From Sipunculus nudus (taxonomy: Eukaryota > Annelida > Sipuncula > Golfingiida > Sipunculidae): 64,000 bases of DNA. Positions 21,546-33,800 of this stretch are shown here, piece after piece. Numbering within the stretch: the first letter of the stretch is position 1; the number at the start of each line of letters is the position of its first letter. The notes beneath the pieces are model-generated. The model ran no database searches. It was not told the origin of the DNA and saw only the letters and a program-made list of their open reading frames with translations. The DNA is taken from the NCBI GenBank assembly GCA_026874595.1, contig CM049317.1, positions 56,668,618-56,732,617 of the forward strand, written 5' to 3'. The position numbers and the translations under genes were made by a program.

Positions 21546-23254
21546 AGCAAATGTGTGATATTTTGTAACTGTCTAACCTCTATAGCAATCTATTCTGTTT
21601 GTAGTCCCATGTGTAATTTATGGTCAGGGAGGCATTTCCTTGGAACTGTGCAAGAAAGTGTTAATACTGTGATATATCTTACTTACAACAATTACGGCGT
21701 TCTCACACTGCATATAGAAATACCATATTTCATCAAGTCTGCATTAATATATGTTCGAATTTGTTTTTGTCAAATGTTGTTGAATTCAAAAGATGACGCA
21801 AATACAACTGCATTTAATAGCAGTAATATGAACGTAAAATCGATGTTTTGTAGGTATAAAGCGGGAGCCTTTATATAATTTGGACAGACCCATAATAAAA
21901 TGTACTGTTTATTTAAGGATTATTTTGTATTGTGCATATTAGGCATGTAAGCTAGCGTGCACACAGATTGCAGCGTTCCGGCATTATCGGCTATTATGTT
22001 TAAGTCGTATTTATTAATGTTGATACTTGGAGTGAGCAATGTGACGTCCCGTGCATGTGCACTGGTGTGTTTTACAAGTCATATATATATATACAGGTTT
22101 ATCTGGAAAGGAAACTCGCATGCAGAATGCAGAGTTTCGATTCCAAAGATTACATTAAGCTAAAGCAAATAATCACCGTAGTAAGCTTTGGATATTTGGC
22201 ACAGATACAATAAAAGCGGGAAAATATATACCCTGTAACGTAAATAAGGCCTGCAAAAGATAAATGACCGGAAAAAAGTAAGTGCTCTGGGAAAAGAGCG
22301 TAGACATATTTGGAATAAAGACAAAAAAAGAGTATAATTAGGGAATGCAGGGAATCTTAAAAAAGTGACACTTTAACGCAAAATAGTGAATGGACAAGCC
22401 TGTAAATGTAAATAGTGCACGAATTTGTTCGAAATCCAAAATGATTCTGAACGTTAAAGTGATAAATGTTCCGTGTTATCAGACAAGGATACTGAATGAA
22501 TCAAGGTCATTTAAAACTCTTAATCCCCGTTTATTTCTGGCGACGTTTCATACTTTTTATGGGACAGCTGACTTTCCATTAATTAAGTTTCTATTTTTGA
22601 ACTGTCAGCAAGGCCTTTTTTGATAAATACACATAATGAAAGGATGATAGTGATAGTACCAATATATCATGCTGGTCATTCATAAGTCAGTCTATCACAC
22701 CGTAATAACTATAATAAACTTTCCATCATACCGAATTATATAAATGAAACATATTTATGACATTTCTGGCATCACATGCTCCGATCTCATATTTATATTT
22801 ATAAGATATATTACATAAATGATTGTGTTACAAAACAAACAGAGATTTAAGAATAATAAAAATCGTTTAGAATGCCTGTGTAATTATAACGGATTAAATG
22901 AACCATATTATGTCCATAAACTAACTTTGATGCTTTCCTCTGATTGTAATAAATTATCAATACTATTTTTTAGAACACCTGACGAAACGATAAATAAGAA
23001 TATTACTATTTTTTTCATAAAAAGGGAAGTACGATTATAAAATAATTAATTTTATTCCATTGTTCCTTTATTTTCATAAAAGAAATAAAACTCAAATGTC
23101 CACACTCACACATAAATAGTATTTTAAACAAGCTTCTATATATACATGAAGATACAAAGGTGAAAAACATTACGCTCTATCCAGACATTAACATACAGAT
23201 ACATTCACTCTTAACAAGAGAACATGTCTCTGTCTTATGGCTGCTGGGGCACAT
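21546..23254. other. AT-rich spacer, nothing recognised
   Basis: A 111-codon plus-strand frame starts at 21543, but its composition is that of translated AT-rich DNA, it is cysteine-scattered without a pattern, and it lacks any recognisable domain. No repeat was identified. Confidence 0.5.
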
Positions 23255-24540
23255 GTGTCGGCTTTCTTCCATTAATTCGGAACATCTTGTCTGGGCGGAA
23301 TGGTAAACGGCGTCAAATGTATATAATTTTCTATTTAAAATGTGATTTGACAAAATCTGCCCGGCGCTTGTGACGAAACAAATGGCAAGTATGGCCTGGC
23401 AGTGAGCCCCTAGCGGCTTCCGCGATGCTTGCTGAATGGCAGACAGAGTCTAAATAAATCATCGGCGGGTTACAGGGCGGCATTTGTCTGTATTACCAGC
23501 GACACTCTTGGCAAAATTCGATGAAAACTCCCAAATTTGAACAGGGTCCGCTGGCCAGGCGGCACGGCGGGACTGTCCCAGTCCGGCGAATCTAGCAAAT
23601 GACGCAACTCCAGCGGGACCTCTTTTTAGACCTAATGCTAATTTAATTTGCCCCATAAGCGAAGAAATCGTGTCGCCGCTGCGAGGGATGCATAAAAGAT
23701 TTGAATATATGACATCTTACGTAATGCATGGCATGGAACGCTGTACCGAGACAAGGCGGGATTATTGAAATTGACAAAGACGTAGGAATGTCAGGAATTT
23801 GTCTATTTCAACCTGGCGGGTAAGATAAACAGTGACGTGATTGTTGGATATGGAGGTGAGATTTTAAACTAGCTTGTCGACCATTTTCGTTTCGCTTGCA
23901 CCGGACTGAATTATGCCGGCCGGGGCAGTCGGCCATTTCATATTATATCTGAAAATAAACATGGTACCGCCGAATTCAACTTACCAACCCAAACAAATCG
24001 ACCACGGTTTAAAGAAAAAATATCAGGTTCGGACATATCCAACATACCTATCCAAACCTAACGGTGACGGTTAACGCAGTGTAAACAGATGTCCCAATTT
24101 CTGGGCTAATTTTCTTTATTTATCAGTGGAAACAACCCACCCCGCCCCATACAGCCGTCGCCCCCGCCCCATCCTTTGTTCCCGCTGCGTGCCCGAGCTC
24201 CTAATCTCTCCGTTGCTGGGACGTTTACGACCCCTATGTCTGTAACCCACCTGCTTCATATACAACACTCACACATACATATAGATGCTATACACAGCCG
24301 TCCCATAACGAGGATACGACCAGCTCCAAACGTCACCTAAATCTAGAGAATAAACTAGATCCGCATGGCCATAGTGTATACACGTCAACTCTGAGCACGT
24401 ATTTAATTGTGTCGCTGATGTCGACACGTTCATAGATCCTCACTCGAGTCTTGTTCAGTTGACCTCAGGGTCACGTAATACAAAGCAGGTTTTAACTCAA
24501 GGTCATGGCCACTTGGAGAGGTCTTAAACTGAACAGAATG
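23255..24540. promoter_or_regulatory. Long GC-richer region, several candidate regulatory islands
   Basis: This is the longest GC-elevated stretch of the window. Sub-blocks at about 23350-23760, 23800-24070 and 24090-24540 are low in simple repeats. Notable words are CCTAATGCTAATTTAATT (homeodomain cores, near 23630), CGGCACGGCGGGACTG, ACAGTGACGTGATTG, GCCGGCCGGGGC and CGACCACGGTTTAA (RUNX-like). The 65-codon minus-strand frame at 23459-23656 is unremarkable. No splice-flanked exon was found. The extent and texture fit a cluster of conserved non-coding elements. Confidence 0.33.
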
Positions 24541-25351
24541 AAATGCTATCACCAATATATAATGTATTTCTTTTTAAAAGCGTGACAAACCTTACAATCT
24601 GAAATGTTTGCAAACCTTTCGATTAATATTAATTATGGGACAGATATAGTCACTATAAAATATAATTCTATTCATTTAAATGTCAAGTATATCTAATTTT
24701 AATGAATAAACTCTTATTTTCCTAAATTGTGTTACATCTTCAGTCATTTGATGACTCATGCTTTAATATATGAAAAAAATAGTTTTCTATGTTTTCTATG
24801 CTTAATGTGTTCAATGGGTCTTTGAAACAATACAGAAATTAACTTTAAAAGCCGTGAAACTATGTCACCATTTACAAATTTTCGATAACATATGAATTTT
24901 TATTTATATTTATTGCAATTATTGTTATGAGTATTATTATCATTATTATTATTACTATTACTATTATTATTATTATTCATTTATTTATTTATTTATGTAT
25001 TAAACACCAAACTGGGGGACAGTTAAAAGCCCAGGAATATTTTGCAATAAACTAGTAGAGTAATGAATCAGTAAATATATTCCCAGCAGCTATACTTGCA
25101 GGGATTATTTTTCACGTGCAGTTTAACCCTATTTGTGCAGCATCAAAAGGGCATTATAATTTTGTACAATTATGGATCTGTTCAGTTTTGATATTTTTTC
25201 ATAAAGTTTATTCCAATCACAGACTGAAAAAAAACTCTTTTTACGTTAATGAGCAAATAACTGAATTTCAAGGATCCCACATATCAAAGATATTTATCAT
25301 ATAACTTGCTCTGTTATAAATATTTTGCTATATTTCTATTTAATATATATT
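24541..25351. other. AT-rich spacer with TTA/TTTA simple repeats
   Basis: Trinucleotide (ATT)n and tetranucleotide (ATTT)n tracts occupy about 24925-25000. Nothing else is recognised. Confidence 0.6.
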
Positions 25352-25451
25352 ATATATACATATATACTGGTCTATATATCTAAAATTGGACTTCATATAG
25401 ATAATATATATGATATATGATATATGATATATATTAACATATATATATGTA

Positions 25452-25490
<39 letters not shown>
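25352..25490. repeat. Complex TA-rich microsatellite
   Basis: Imperfect TATATA tracts include three GATATAT units and end in a (TA)n run at about 25437-25490. TTGGACTTC occurs both before (about 25386) and just after the tract (about 25492), followed by ATATAGATAATATA and CTATACATAAATATA. The flanks may therefore be a local duplication. Confidence 0.75.
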
Positions 25491-25492
<2 letters not shown>

Positions 25493-26886
25493 GGACTTCC
25501 TATACATAAATATATAACTTTATGCTTATTACTAAGCAAAAATTATAATAAAGACTTTGATACAGACATTAATAAATATATAAATGTTTGTATGTAGTAA
25601 AAAAATCGATGTTATTAGGATTCAATGTGTGTACACGTGTGACTGAATGTTCAGAATATATGTATGTAGCTTAGCCTAGCGCTTTACATATTTTCATTCA
25701 TAATTCCATCATAATATTTTTTTATACACAAACAAGCCAGGTATATAAACAAACCTTAAAATTAAATTACTTCATCCACTGGTGATCCTGGTGCATGCCT
25801 TATCTTGTGCTGACGGGGAACGTATGATTACATGTTTGTACAATTCTAAAATTGCCTTAAAACCTACTCTGTGTAAATGACTAAGTATCATTTCATAACA
25901 AGAGGTCATGGCAACAGGCGTTAATAGAAGATTACAGGGACAAAAATGAGAAGAAAAAAAAAGCAAAACCCATGGACTGCCCATAACTAAAAAACAAATA
26001 TTCTAATATAGTAAACGCCATATATTTAGTCCTGTTGCAAAATAAAAAATAAATGATCATTTGTAATTTAATTCCAAACACATATTACCTATATATTTTA
26101 TCTATCCTCAGATAGCATCCACGGCGAGTGCCTCGCATTAATTAACATAACTAACTGAACATTCTATTTAAAAGTATTTAAATATTTCAAAATATTATTC
26201 TTGAGGTCCTCAGATACTTACACAAAAAATAATAAAAAAAAAAAGAAAATAAACCCGTGCTACAGTATTGAGTTTCATCGAGTTCTCTGGCCGTTACAAA
26301 TTCTTGTACATATAAATTCTTCAGTTCTATTGAAATATGACATTTTTCAAAACTAATTATTATTCTGGGAAGTTATACTAAGCAGTGCCAAGGATAAAAT
26401 ATACATTATCAATACAAAAATTAATTTAAAAAATTACACTTAACCTTAATTTACTTAACTTGGTTTAAGTTAAGTTCTATTTTTAAAAAAAAATCTGTTT
26501 TATTTTAAAATTGCTGAACAGTGATGGGACTTAAGATCACAGGACAGGTTTTATCTGAATACATTTTCACCTCAGTCCGATCGTGGAGGACCTATGTCAA
26601 AATGTTTTACCCTTTACCGATTATGTATAGGAGTATTCTTATTCCAAAGATCTATAACATTTAATGTAAATAAAATGTTTACCCAAAACACCGTACACGT
26701 AAACAAATATAAATATGCTTAAACAATATGTACGCAGTGTTAATTTGGCTGGTGTTTTTGTTTACGATCTAAACATTAATCACTCTAACAGCATGCGCTG
26801 AAATTTATGATAATAACTGTTTTGTCAATAAATATTATATGTCATCCATAAGTAGGAGATTAACTGTGTTACTGACATATGAATAA

Positions 26887-26887
<1 letters not shown>
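25491..26887. other. AT-rich spacer, nothing recognised
   Basis: No gene or element was recognised. A 70-codon minus-strand frame near 25772 is unsupported. Confidence 0.55.

Positions 26888-26949
<62 letters not shown>
26888..26949. repeat. (TA)n microsatellite
   Basis: A (TA)n tract with one AA interruption. Confidence 0.92.
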
Positions 26950-26959
26950 CCAGTGTGTG

Positions 26960-27560
26960 TTACATCACAAGGCTTACCTGTAAAGACAACTAACTGTTTG
27001 AAGGCCGTAGAAATCTTCAGCTTTAAAGAGACATCCGCCTTGTCTGGGGATAGTCACTTGGTATGACGATTCACTGCGGATTGCAGGTATTTTAAAGCTA
27101 GTTTGCGATTGCGATAGTTTTGAGTGACATGGCCGGGAGTGTGTGAGAAGCGGTATCAGACCTTTGATGTTTTTCGCCAATGCAACAGCAAGCTACAAAG
27201 GATCTTGAAAGCCAGTGTTCCCGATTATTCAAGCATTTGACGTTGTTGGCCATTTCGACCTTCTTCAGGCAGATTCGCAAAATTGTCCATGACAGGAATA
27301 CAAACTAATTTATCTTGTATTTGACAACTCGCGGCTGGCTGTACGCTATCAAACGCATGCACAGCATTGCTGGCTATAGACACAACCGTAAAACGTAGAA
27401 CATGCAAGATCGTTTATCTGTGGGACACCGGGAGCCGAGATTAAACTGTTAGTTGGTGGGATGTTGACATCTCGCGTTCAGGGGGTCGAAACCTACATGC
27501 CCCGGTGCCCGCCATGACAGGCCGGAACGCTGGTCCGTGATGCATTAACTTGGACATGTG
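26960..27560. promoter_or_regulatory. GC-richer island, possible minus-strand first exon
   Basis: About 600 bp of low-repeat, GC-elevated sequence. On the minus strand CTTTACAG/GTAAGC at about 26984 is a good splice donor, preceded by a 68-codon frame (26974-27180) that runs into it and by further short frames at 27098-27280 and 27225-27407. None resembles a protein, and the frames overlap in different phases, so coding is doubtful. A non-coding first exon or an enhancer island are both possible. Confidence 0.3.
27430..27505 (+). mobile_element. Possible tRNA-like SINE head
   Basis: GTTAGTTGGTGGGATG resembles a pol III A box, and about 40 bp later GGGTCGAAACC resembles a B box (GGTTCGANNCC). 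The spacing fits a tRNA-derived promoter. Stem pairing is weak and no tail was found, so this is a tentative call. Confidence 0.22.
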
Positions 27561-27864
27561 TCAAAACATCTCAACATCTTATTACTACTACACCCTATAT
27601 ATCTGTAAAACCCGTGCACGGCAATATGGCCTGCTCAACACTAGGCTACAAAAATATTCTAAACATTAAATTCACAGTCATACATGTATATACACACATT
27701 GTAACATAACCACATCGTTTACAGTTTCTGTATACTACATACAAACATGCATATATATTTTATAACATATGTGTGTACATGAAGTCTTTATTATAATTTT
27801 TGTTGAGTAATAACATAAAAGTATGTATATTATGTATATTAAGTTCGATTTCATGTATATGAAT

Positions 27865-27911
<47 letters not shown>

Positions 27912-28289
27912 TAGACACGCATACATATATACATTACTGTTAGTACTTCATAACGTCATGTATGTTTGATAAATTAAATTTGATACTTTGTATATATGGG
28001 AAGTCACTTTATGTAGATATTTTTATCTTATTTTTGTATGCACCACATTTGCACACTTAGGTTGAAAGCAGTTCACAAGCATTTCCACCAAATATTAAAA
28101 GTATACCGTATAATCATATTTATGACTAATTTGACTGCATACGCAAAAAGAAAAATCATAGATATTGTAATACATCTGGTTTGAGTGTCAATATGCATAA
28201 AATGACACTCATTACTTGAAGAGACATATCAACATAGATTTCCATCCGACTGGTTAGACCCAAAAAAAAAGTATCTGACTGATTAATTT
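27561..28289. other. AT-rich spacer with (TA)n microsatellite
   Basis: A (TA)n tract occupies 27872-27906 within TATACATGTATA-rich flanks. Nothing else is recognised. Confidence 0.6.
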
Positions 28290-28503
28290 AACTGACTAAG
28301 CAAATATAGGTCGCAGTGACCTAATTTAAGGTTTCCATGGGAGATTTTTTATTAACCTACCTGGATATTTGATAACAGGTTTCTAGGGTTAGCGGTTACG
28401 AAATGTGCCCTGCTAACGGAAGACCGGACGGGCGAGCGACAGGGCGGACGGCGGATAAAGCGCCATTCCTATACCTCAGTTAACTTTCAGTCAGCTGAGC
28501 TAA
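28290..28503 (+). repeat. Terminal module (ERE-like to TCAGCTGAGCTAA), solo copy
   Basis: This starts with ATATAGGTCGCAGTGACC, holds TTTCTAGGGTTAGCGGTTAC and TGTGCCCTGCTAACGGAAG, continues through a GACCGGACGGGCGAGCGAC-type tract and ends in TCAGCTGAGCTAA at 28491-28503. The same order is seen at 52200-52421, partly at 49905-50075 and inverted at 31477-31600. At 28308-28322 AGGTCGCAGTGACCT is one base off a palindromic oestrogen-response-type element (AGGTCA-N3-TGACCT). Confidence 0.65.
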
Positions 28504-29613
28504 AATCAGATTCATATGTTTAGGTCTTACAGGTGGAATGTAACAATTTTTGTGTTGAAAAGTATCTTTATTACACGAGTATCACATTTATGCAATTCAA
28601 AAATTCATAAACAGTCTCAAAAAGCGAAAACCTGGGTACAAAAATTGTCTACTTATAATTTTACTCACACTTAAAAATACAGTTTATATGCAAGTTTATT
28701 ACAATTTCCTTACAGGTTCAATCAGCGCTGTGTATAACCAAGAACAGTCTGGGCACTATACAAATCATTTTTAAGGTAAATCATTCTATATTTGGTAAAA
28801 TCCTTTGTAGGGTCCTTTAAATGTTTTACCTTCTTATAGTCGTAAACATAAAGACACAAACATAGTATTCTGTATTTTTTTCTATGTACTGTATATAATA
28901 AAATCATATCTGGTATTAATAACATTAATCAGGGACATGCATTATGCATGCATAATGAACGTATTTTTCACGTATTTATCAAGTTTAGATCATAACAAAG
29001 CCAGATTATTTTAAATTAGAAAGTCAGTGTTATAATATCAAGTTATTTCAAAATAAAAAATAAAATAAAATTGTGTTTGTTTATTTTTTGTAGAAAATAT
29101 TGCTTGTGTATTGTCATTATATTTTTTATATCAGTGAATGAGGCTATATTGTAATATTAATTATATATAATTATATAAAGCGACAAAAATATTTAATTAG
29201 CTATCACCATGTGATACTTCTGTTTGAAGAGCTTCTAATTTATTCATACATCATCATAGGCTGTCAGTGTTGTATATTTCATTATGTAATAACACAAAAA
29301 AACGGTATACATCGCCGAAAAAAAGTTTTTTTTTTCTTAAACACAATATTGAAGATGCCGAATGTAGAACAATAATAAAAAGTAGTTTCGATGCTTGCGA
29401 AAAATGTAAAGAAAATGTGTAAAATTACAGTAATGATAATCCTTTCAGCCATATGTCATTGCTAAGGTAACTATAAATCAGTAACTGGGCCTGTGCCCAG
29501 TCGAAAAATAATCCTCAAACATTGCTGGTGGGTTAATTTACTTTTACTACATATCGCAAAATTTTAGATAATATGTGCTTTTTTAATAAATATTTATGTC
29601 GTCCATAAGTATG
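28504..29613. other. AT-rich spacer, nothing recognised
   Basis: AT-rich DNA with short A and T runs. A 67-codon minus-strand frame near 28722 is unsupported. Confidence 0.6.
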
Positions 29614-29620
29614 ATATATA

Positions 29621-29667
<47 letters not shown>
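29614..29667. repeat. (TA)n microsatellite
   Basis: A (TA)n tract with one TTA interruption. Confidence 0.9.
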
Positions 29668-29669
<2 letters not shown>

Positions 29670-29759
29670 CTTCCCTATATCAATATTAATCAATAATTAC
29701 TACTTTATTAGTTTATTCTAATTATGTTTACAGTACATTCATCAACGTAAGAAGAGAAA

Positions 29760-31340
29760 CATCTTGAAGGAGGAGTCCAGGGTTCTAGAGGGCGCCACCT
29801 GTTATAAGAATGATACCGAAGATGGTAGGTGACTTGTCATCATAATAAAAAGATATATAGTATTCCAAGACAATTCCCCCCCCCCCCCCGCTTTAAGAAT
29901 AGGCCCCCATCTTCAGCAGCATAAAGTGACACTTGGCAAGCGACATGGTTACTTCCATCTATCAACTTGAGAAACAACAGTTTTCACAAAATACTGGGGC
30001 CAATCACTCTTGAGAAAAGGGGATAATTTATACTATAAAAATGGTAAGGACGGTGGGGCCATCTGTCTGGTTGAGGAGAAAACTCTCCAAGATGGATGTA
30101 CATACCAAATTGCAGACCAACACATTGAACGACTCCTAAGATATGAGAAAATTTTCACCTAAAACAAATGTACGAATGGACACCACACAAGAAAATGGCA
30201 GATGGTGCCATCAGTCTTGAGTACAAGATCAGACAAATACAGCACACCACTCCTAAGAAAAGAGCACATGTACAGATAGATGTCAAGAGTAAACGATTGC
30301 AGATGGCGCCACCAGTCTTGAGTACAAGATGGAGGAGTCCAAGATCTATGGATATGCACAACTACTGGCCAATACGGCAAATCACTCCTGAGATAAGGGC
30401 ATTAATTTATTCTACAAATTGGGAGGTAGGTGGCGCCACCTGTCTGGTTTACAAGAAAACTTTCCAAGATGGATGGACTTGCCAGATTTAGACCAATGCC
30501 TCGAACCACTCCGGAGGTATGAGCAGTTTCCACCAAAAGCATACGTACAGATGGACGCCACACAATAACGATTACAGATAGCGCCAGTCTTGAATACAAG
30601 ATTGAAGTATCCAAGATCAATAGACATGCACAATTTCAGCCCAATCTGTTCATTAGTTTAAGACTTATAATGCTCAAAGTACTGTCAAATGGCAAAAATG
30701 GGGTATGAAAAGGCGCGTAAACAAGAAAATGACAGAAGGTGGCGCCACCTGTCTTCCACAGAAGACAAAGCTATCCAAGATCTCGGTCAATTTGACTTTT
30801 AGACCAATCCATTTATCCCTTATTGAGATATTTATGATTTTGTATGATTTTTTCCATATATGACAATATTCAAGGTCAAAGCCACTCTCATAGGAAAGGT
30901 CATGACCCCAATTTAAATATACATCATCCTATACCCCATGCCTATGTATATGCATAATATGAAAGAAATCTGTCCATTAGTTTTTGACTTATAATGCTCA
31001 CAGTACTGTTAGGTAGCAATGATGGGGGTATTAAAGGGCACGAAAACTAGAAAAGGATATTAAGTGGCGCAACCAGTTTCAGGTACATGACAGCACTATC
31101 CAAGATCTTTGGTCAAGTTGATTTTTTTTATCAATCCATGTAAGATTTCTTGAGATATTGAAGAATTTGTGTGATTTTCCCCCAAAACGGACCTATTGAT
31201 ATTCAAGGTCACTCTCCTAATAAAGGTCATGAACCCATTTTAAATAGGCTTCGTCCTATCGACAATATCAATGCACATGTCAAGTTTGGTAAAGGTCCGT
31301 GAAATATATTTTTAGTTTTCACGTCCAAAAGAAATCTCTG
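29760..31340 (+). repeat. GGTGGCGCCACC palindromic-monomer cluster 1
   Basis: At least eight diverged monomers each carry a core of form RGRTGGCGCCAYCTGTCTT, at 29791, 30052, 30200, 30301, 30429, 30575, 30738 and 31064. The perfect 12 bp palindrome GGTGGCGCCACC occurs at 30429-30440 and 30738-30749. Early monomers (to about 30.66 kb) are 110-160 bp; the last two are about 325 bp and match those of the 46.5-47.7 kb cluster (TCCCTTATTGAGATATTTATG, ATAATGCTCACAGTACTGT). Near the left a 14 C run (29876-29889) replaces the shorter C run at the equivalent place in cluster 2. Short frames here are artefacts of the repeats. Confidence 0.75.
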
Positions 31341-31476
31341 CGCCGGCGGTGCGACCGTGCTTAAACCATAGTATTCCGACATTGTCTCGGGATACAATGA
31401 GCAAAATGTGATACAAAAAATATAGGTCGCCTGTACAAGCTAAGTACAACGATCACATTGGATTTCGTTGGTTTTA

Positions 31477-31610
31477 TTAGCTCAGCTGAATGAGTCATCT
31501 GAGCTATATCGACCATTTTTGTCCGTCGTTCCTCCGTCCGTCTGTACGTCCGTTGACAGGGCACAAATCGTAACCGCTGGACTTGAAGGTCTCTGCATAT
31601 AAAAGGCTAG
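31477..31610 (-). repeat. Terminal module, inverted copy
   Basis: It begins TTAGCTCAGCTGA (31477-31489), then TTTGTCCGTCGTTCCTCCGT, CAGGGCACAAATCGTAACCG and TAAAAGGCTAG, which is the reverse complement order of the module at 52200-52421. The match includes 7 bp outside the TTAGCTCAGCTGA core (GGTTTTA), so the true end may lie a little further out. A 67-codon minus-strand frame overlaps and is not a gene. Confidence 0.6.
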
Positions 31611-32539
31611 ATTTCATGGAAATGACATATTATCATGAAACTTTTCCTAAATGTGGATTTTGAAGAACTTTAATTGTTACAGTCAAATGGGGATACCAAC
31701 TACAAACTTTGGCATTCAGATGATAAAATTCCTTTCGTGAAAATTTCCCTGACGTCATGACCCATGGATCACTTTTCTTTGAGGATATTGAGGGTAGAGG
31801 ATAAGCAATGAGAAAGACAGACGAGTGACCATCAGGTGATGAATGGAACACTAAGTATGAGGTCACAGGTTACTGGTTTTTCTTTCCACTGAGCAGGGAA
31901 AATGCAGCATACCTAAAGTGGGTGAGTAGGATGTCCTAGGATATTGCAGCGAGACTGACTAATGATCGATGGATCAAAGATCACTTGGTTTGTACTAATC
32001 AAATCTGCAGGGCCACGCTTCGACAGGTCATGAGGCTAGCGTTGTATTGGCAGTTCCATGTCTCTTGGTGTAAAGTTTTGTTTATATATTGCAGCAGAAT
32101 GAAACCCAGAGACTGCTGCTTTTTACTGGTCTTACAAAATGTTTTATTATTGGTTAGGTTTACGTTACATTATATAAAGAAAATTCTCTGGAGAGACTCC
32201 CGCATGCACTTATAGAGTAACATTTAATCTGGTCGCACTCAACTATAGTCCACATGTATTAAATATTGCTGTTCGGGAACATCTGGTAATCAATATCCCA
32301 CATAGCGGAAGCGGAAGTAAAAATAGATACTGTTAATAAAAGGCCAAGAGAGGTTAATTGCCTATTTCAATCTAAATTTAGTTGGTCAATGGATTGCCCT
32401 TAATCGATTCTTCCGTTTGACGCCGAGGGTTGACTGACTTATACAACTGTATGGTTCCCATTGATTTAAGTGATCCGTCTCAGCTGGTTAAACCACTGAC
32501 AAACGTAGGAAGACAAAGGAAACGTCTAATGTATGTTCC
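31611..32539. other. Mixed-composition spacer, nothing certain
   Basis: This segment is less AT-rich than most spacers (for example CTGAGCAGGGAAAATGCAGC) and may contain further old repeat sequence. No match to the other families in the window was found. A 77-codon minus-strand and a 76-codon plus-strand frame are unsupported. Confidence 0.4.
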
Positions 32540-32559
32540 TTAGAAATAAAATAGACGAA

Positions 32560-32905
32560 ATGTGATTGGTTTCTTGTAATCCAGATATTTGTAAACATAT
32601 TTGATCACTACTCCATCTGCAGGCCTTGGGTGTGTAATCGCCCCCATTGTTCGGTCATACCACGGAGGAACCCCGAAAGGCACACTGCTTTGTGAGTGAA
32701 ACACGGCAGTGGGCCACGACCTTCTCATTAAGCCGGCAGATCGAGCGTTCACCCCGCACACGAGCCGACCGTGAAAATATATAACCACCTCGGCTGAGAT
32801 TCGAACTCGCGATCTCCAGGCTTTGGATCTTGTGCTCCACTTCTGGTCAATAGAAGGTCTGGCAGCCAGAGAAGTTGTACCAGCAGTGGTGTGACCTGTA
32901 CACAT
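32560..32905 (-). mobile_element. tRNA-derived SINE
   Basis: Read on the minus strand, the A-box-like TGACCAGAAGTGGAGCAC is followed about 35 bp later by GCGAGTTCGAATCTC, a very good pol III B box, as in tRNA-derived SINE heads. Downstream is a non-tRNA body (CGGTCGGCTCGTGTGCGGGG, TGGGCCACTGCCGTG, TTCCTCCGTGGTATGACC). The anticodon arm does not fold convincingly, so it is not a functional tRNA. The 126-codon minus-strand frame across it, the longest of the window, is a by-product of this element. A target duplication was not resolved. Confidence 0.6.
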
Positions 32906-33475
32906 TGTTCTGGCAGCCAATTTATTTCAGCAATGGATTTACATAACTACGTTTTTTTTTAATTCTACACCCTCTTTTTTCAATGATTATAATACATGTT
33001 GTGTTCTACCTAGTAAACCCATCTTATGATTTGTGGTCCTGAGCAAACTATTTATTTCTAGCAATGCAGAATTCCATTTATTCCGTTAAGTCATAAAGGA
33101 AGGTCAGTCAGATACAGTTATATCTGTGAAATACGAAGACCCGTAGGACTGGCAAAATGTAGTTTTAATTCCCAGATGGGAACCATGAATATAATATTGT
33201 AAATTTAGAATCGTATGGTGAATAGTCTTGCGTGACGTCATTGGGTGGATCAGTCATTCAAGTTAATATCCGCACAGTGGATTGATTATTTTGTTCTTTT
33301 AAAACGTATTTTAAAGACATTTTTCTCAACAAGCATTAAACTTATATATGTGAACTTTTATAGGATTTTGTAAACCCCTAAATTTTCCGTTTTATCTTAG
33401 TATTTTTACTGTAGGCTGAAGGCTGGGGGGAGGGGGGGGGGGGTTGTCTTTTGTTATGTACAGCCATTTTTGTCT
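32906..33475. other. Spacer with G-rich tract
   Basis: AT-rich spacer with two adjacent G runs at 33425-33443. A perfect CRE word TGACGTCA lies near 33233. Nothing else is recognised. Confidence 0.5.
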
Positions 33476-33800
33476 CCAGGGTTTCCAACTTTCAGGATAA
33501 CATAATTCCCTATTTTTGCCAAGAATTTTTCCCGATGAATTATGAAAATTCCAGGACTATTTCTTGGCCTCTATTCTGTCTGACATATTCTTCAATGTGG
33601 TTGCAGTAAACGTTACTTGCAGTGACTATAGTCAATTCAATCTAACTTGGCACGCGAATGAAATGCAAGTAGTCCCTACGTGATGGTATAATACTGAAAG
33701 TAGTCACCCTACCTCAGACTGATCACTCAGCACTTTTTATGGGTTCAAAAAATATAGTTCTATGAAAAATCTGGCATTCCATGACTATTTTAACCTACAA
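33476..33800. mobile_element. Possible hAT-like fragment
   Basis: CAGGGTTTCCAACTTTCAGG at the left and internal words TTTTTCCCGATG, AAAATTCCAGGACTAT and GGCATTCCATGACTATTT resemble subterminal sequence of hAT elements that begin CAGGGTTNCCA. A matching right terminus was not found, so it may be a 5-prime fragment only. Confidence 0.3.

Noticed and set aside
21543-21878. 111-codon plus-strand frame
   Set aside because: No domain, no start or splice context, composition of translated AT-rich DNA.
32760-32850. Functional tRNA gene on the minus strand
   Set aside because: A B box is present but the anticodon and acceptor stems do not pair; SINE head is the better reading.
32540-32920. 126-codon minus-strand frame, the longest of the window
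   Set aside because: It runs through a tRNA-derived SINE, including its B box, and has no protein-like features of its own.
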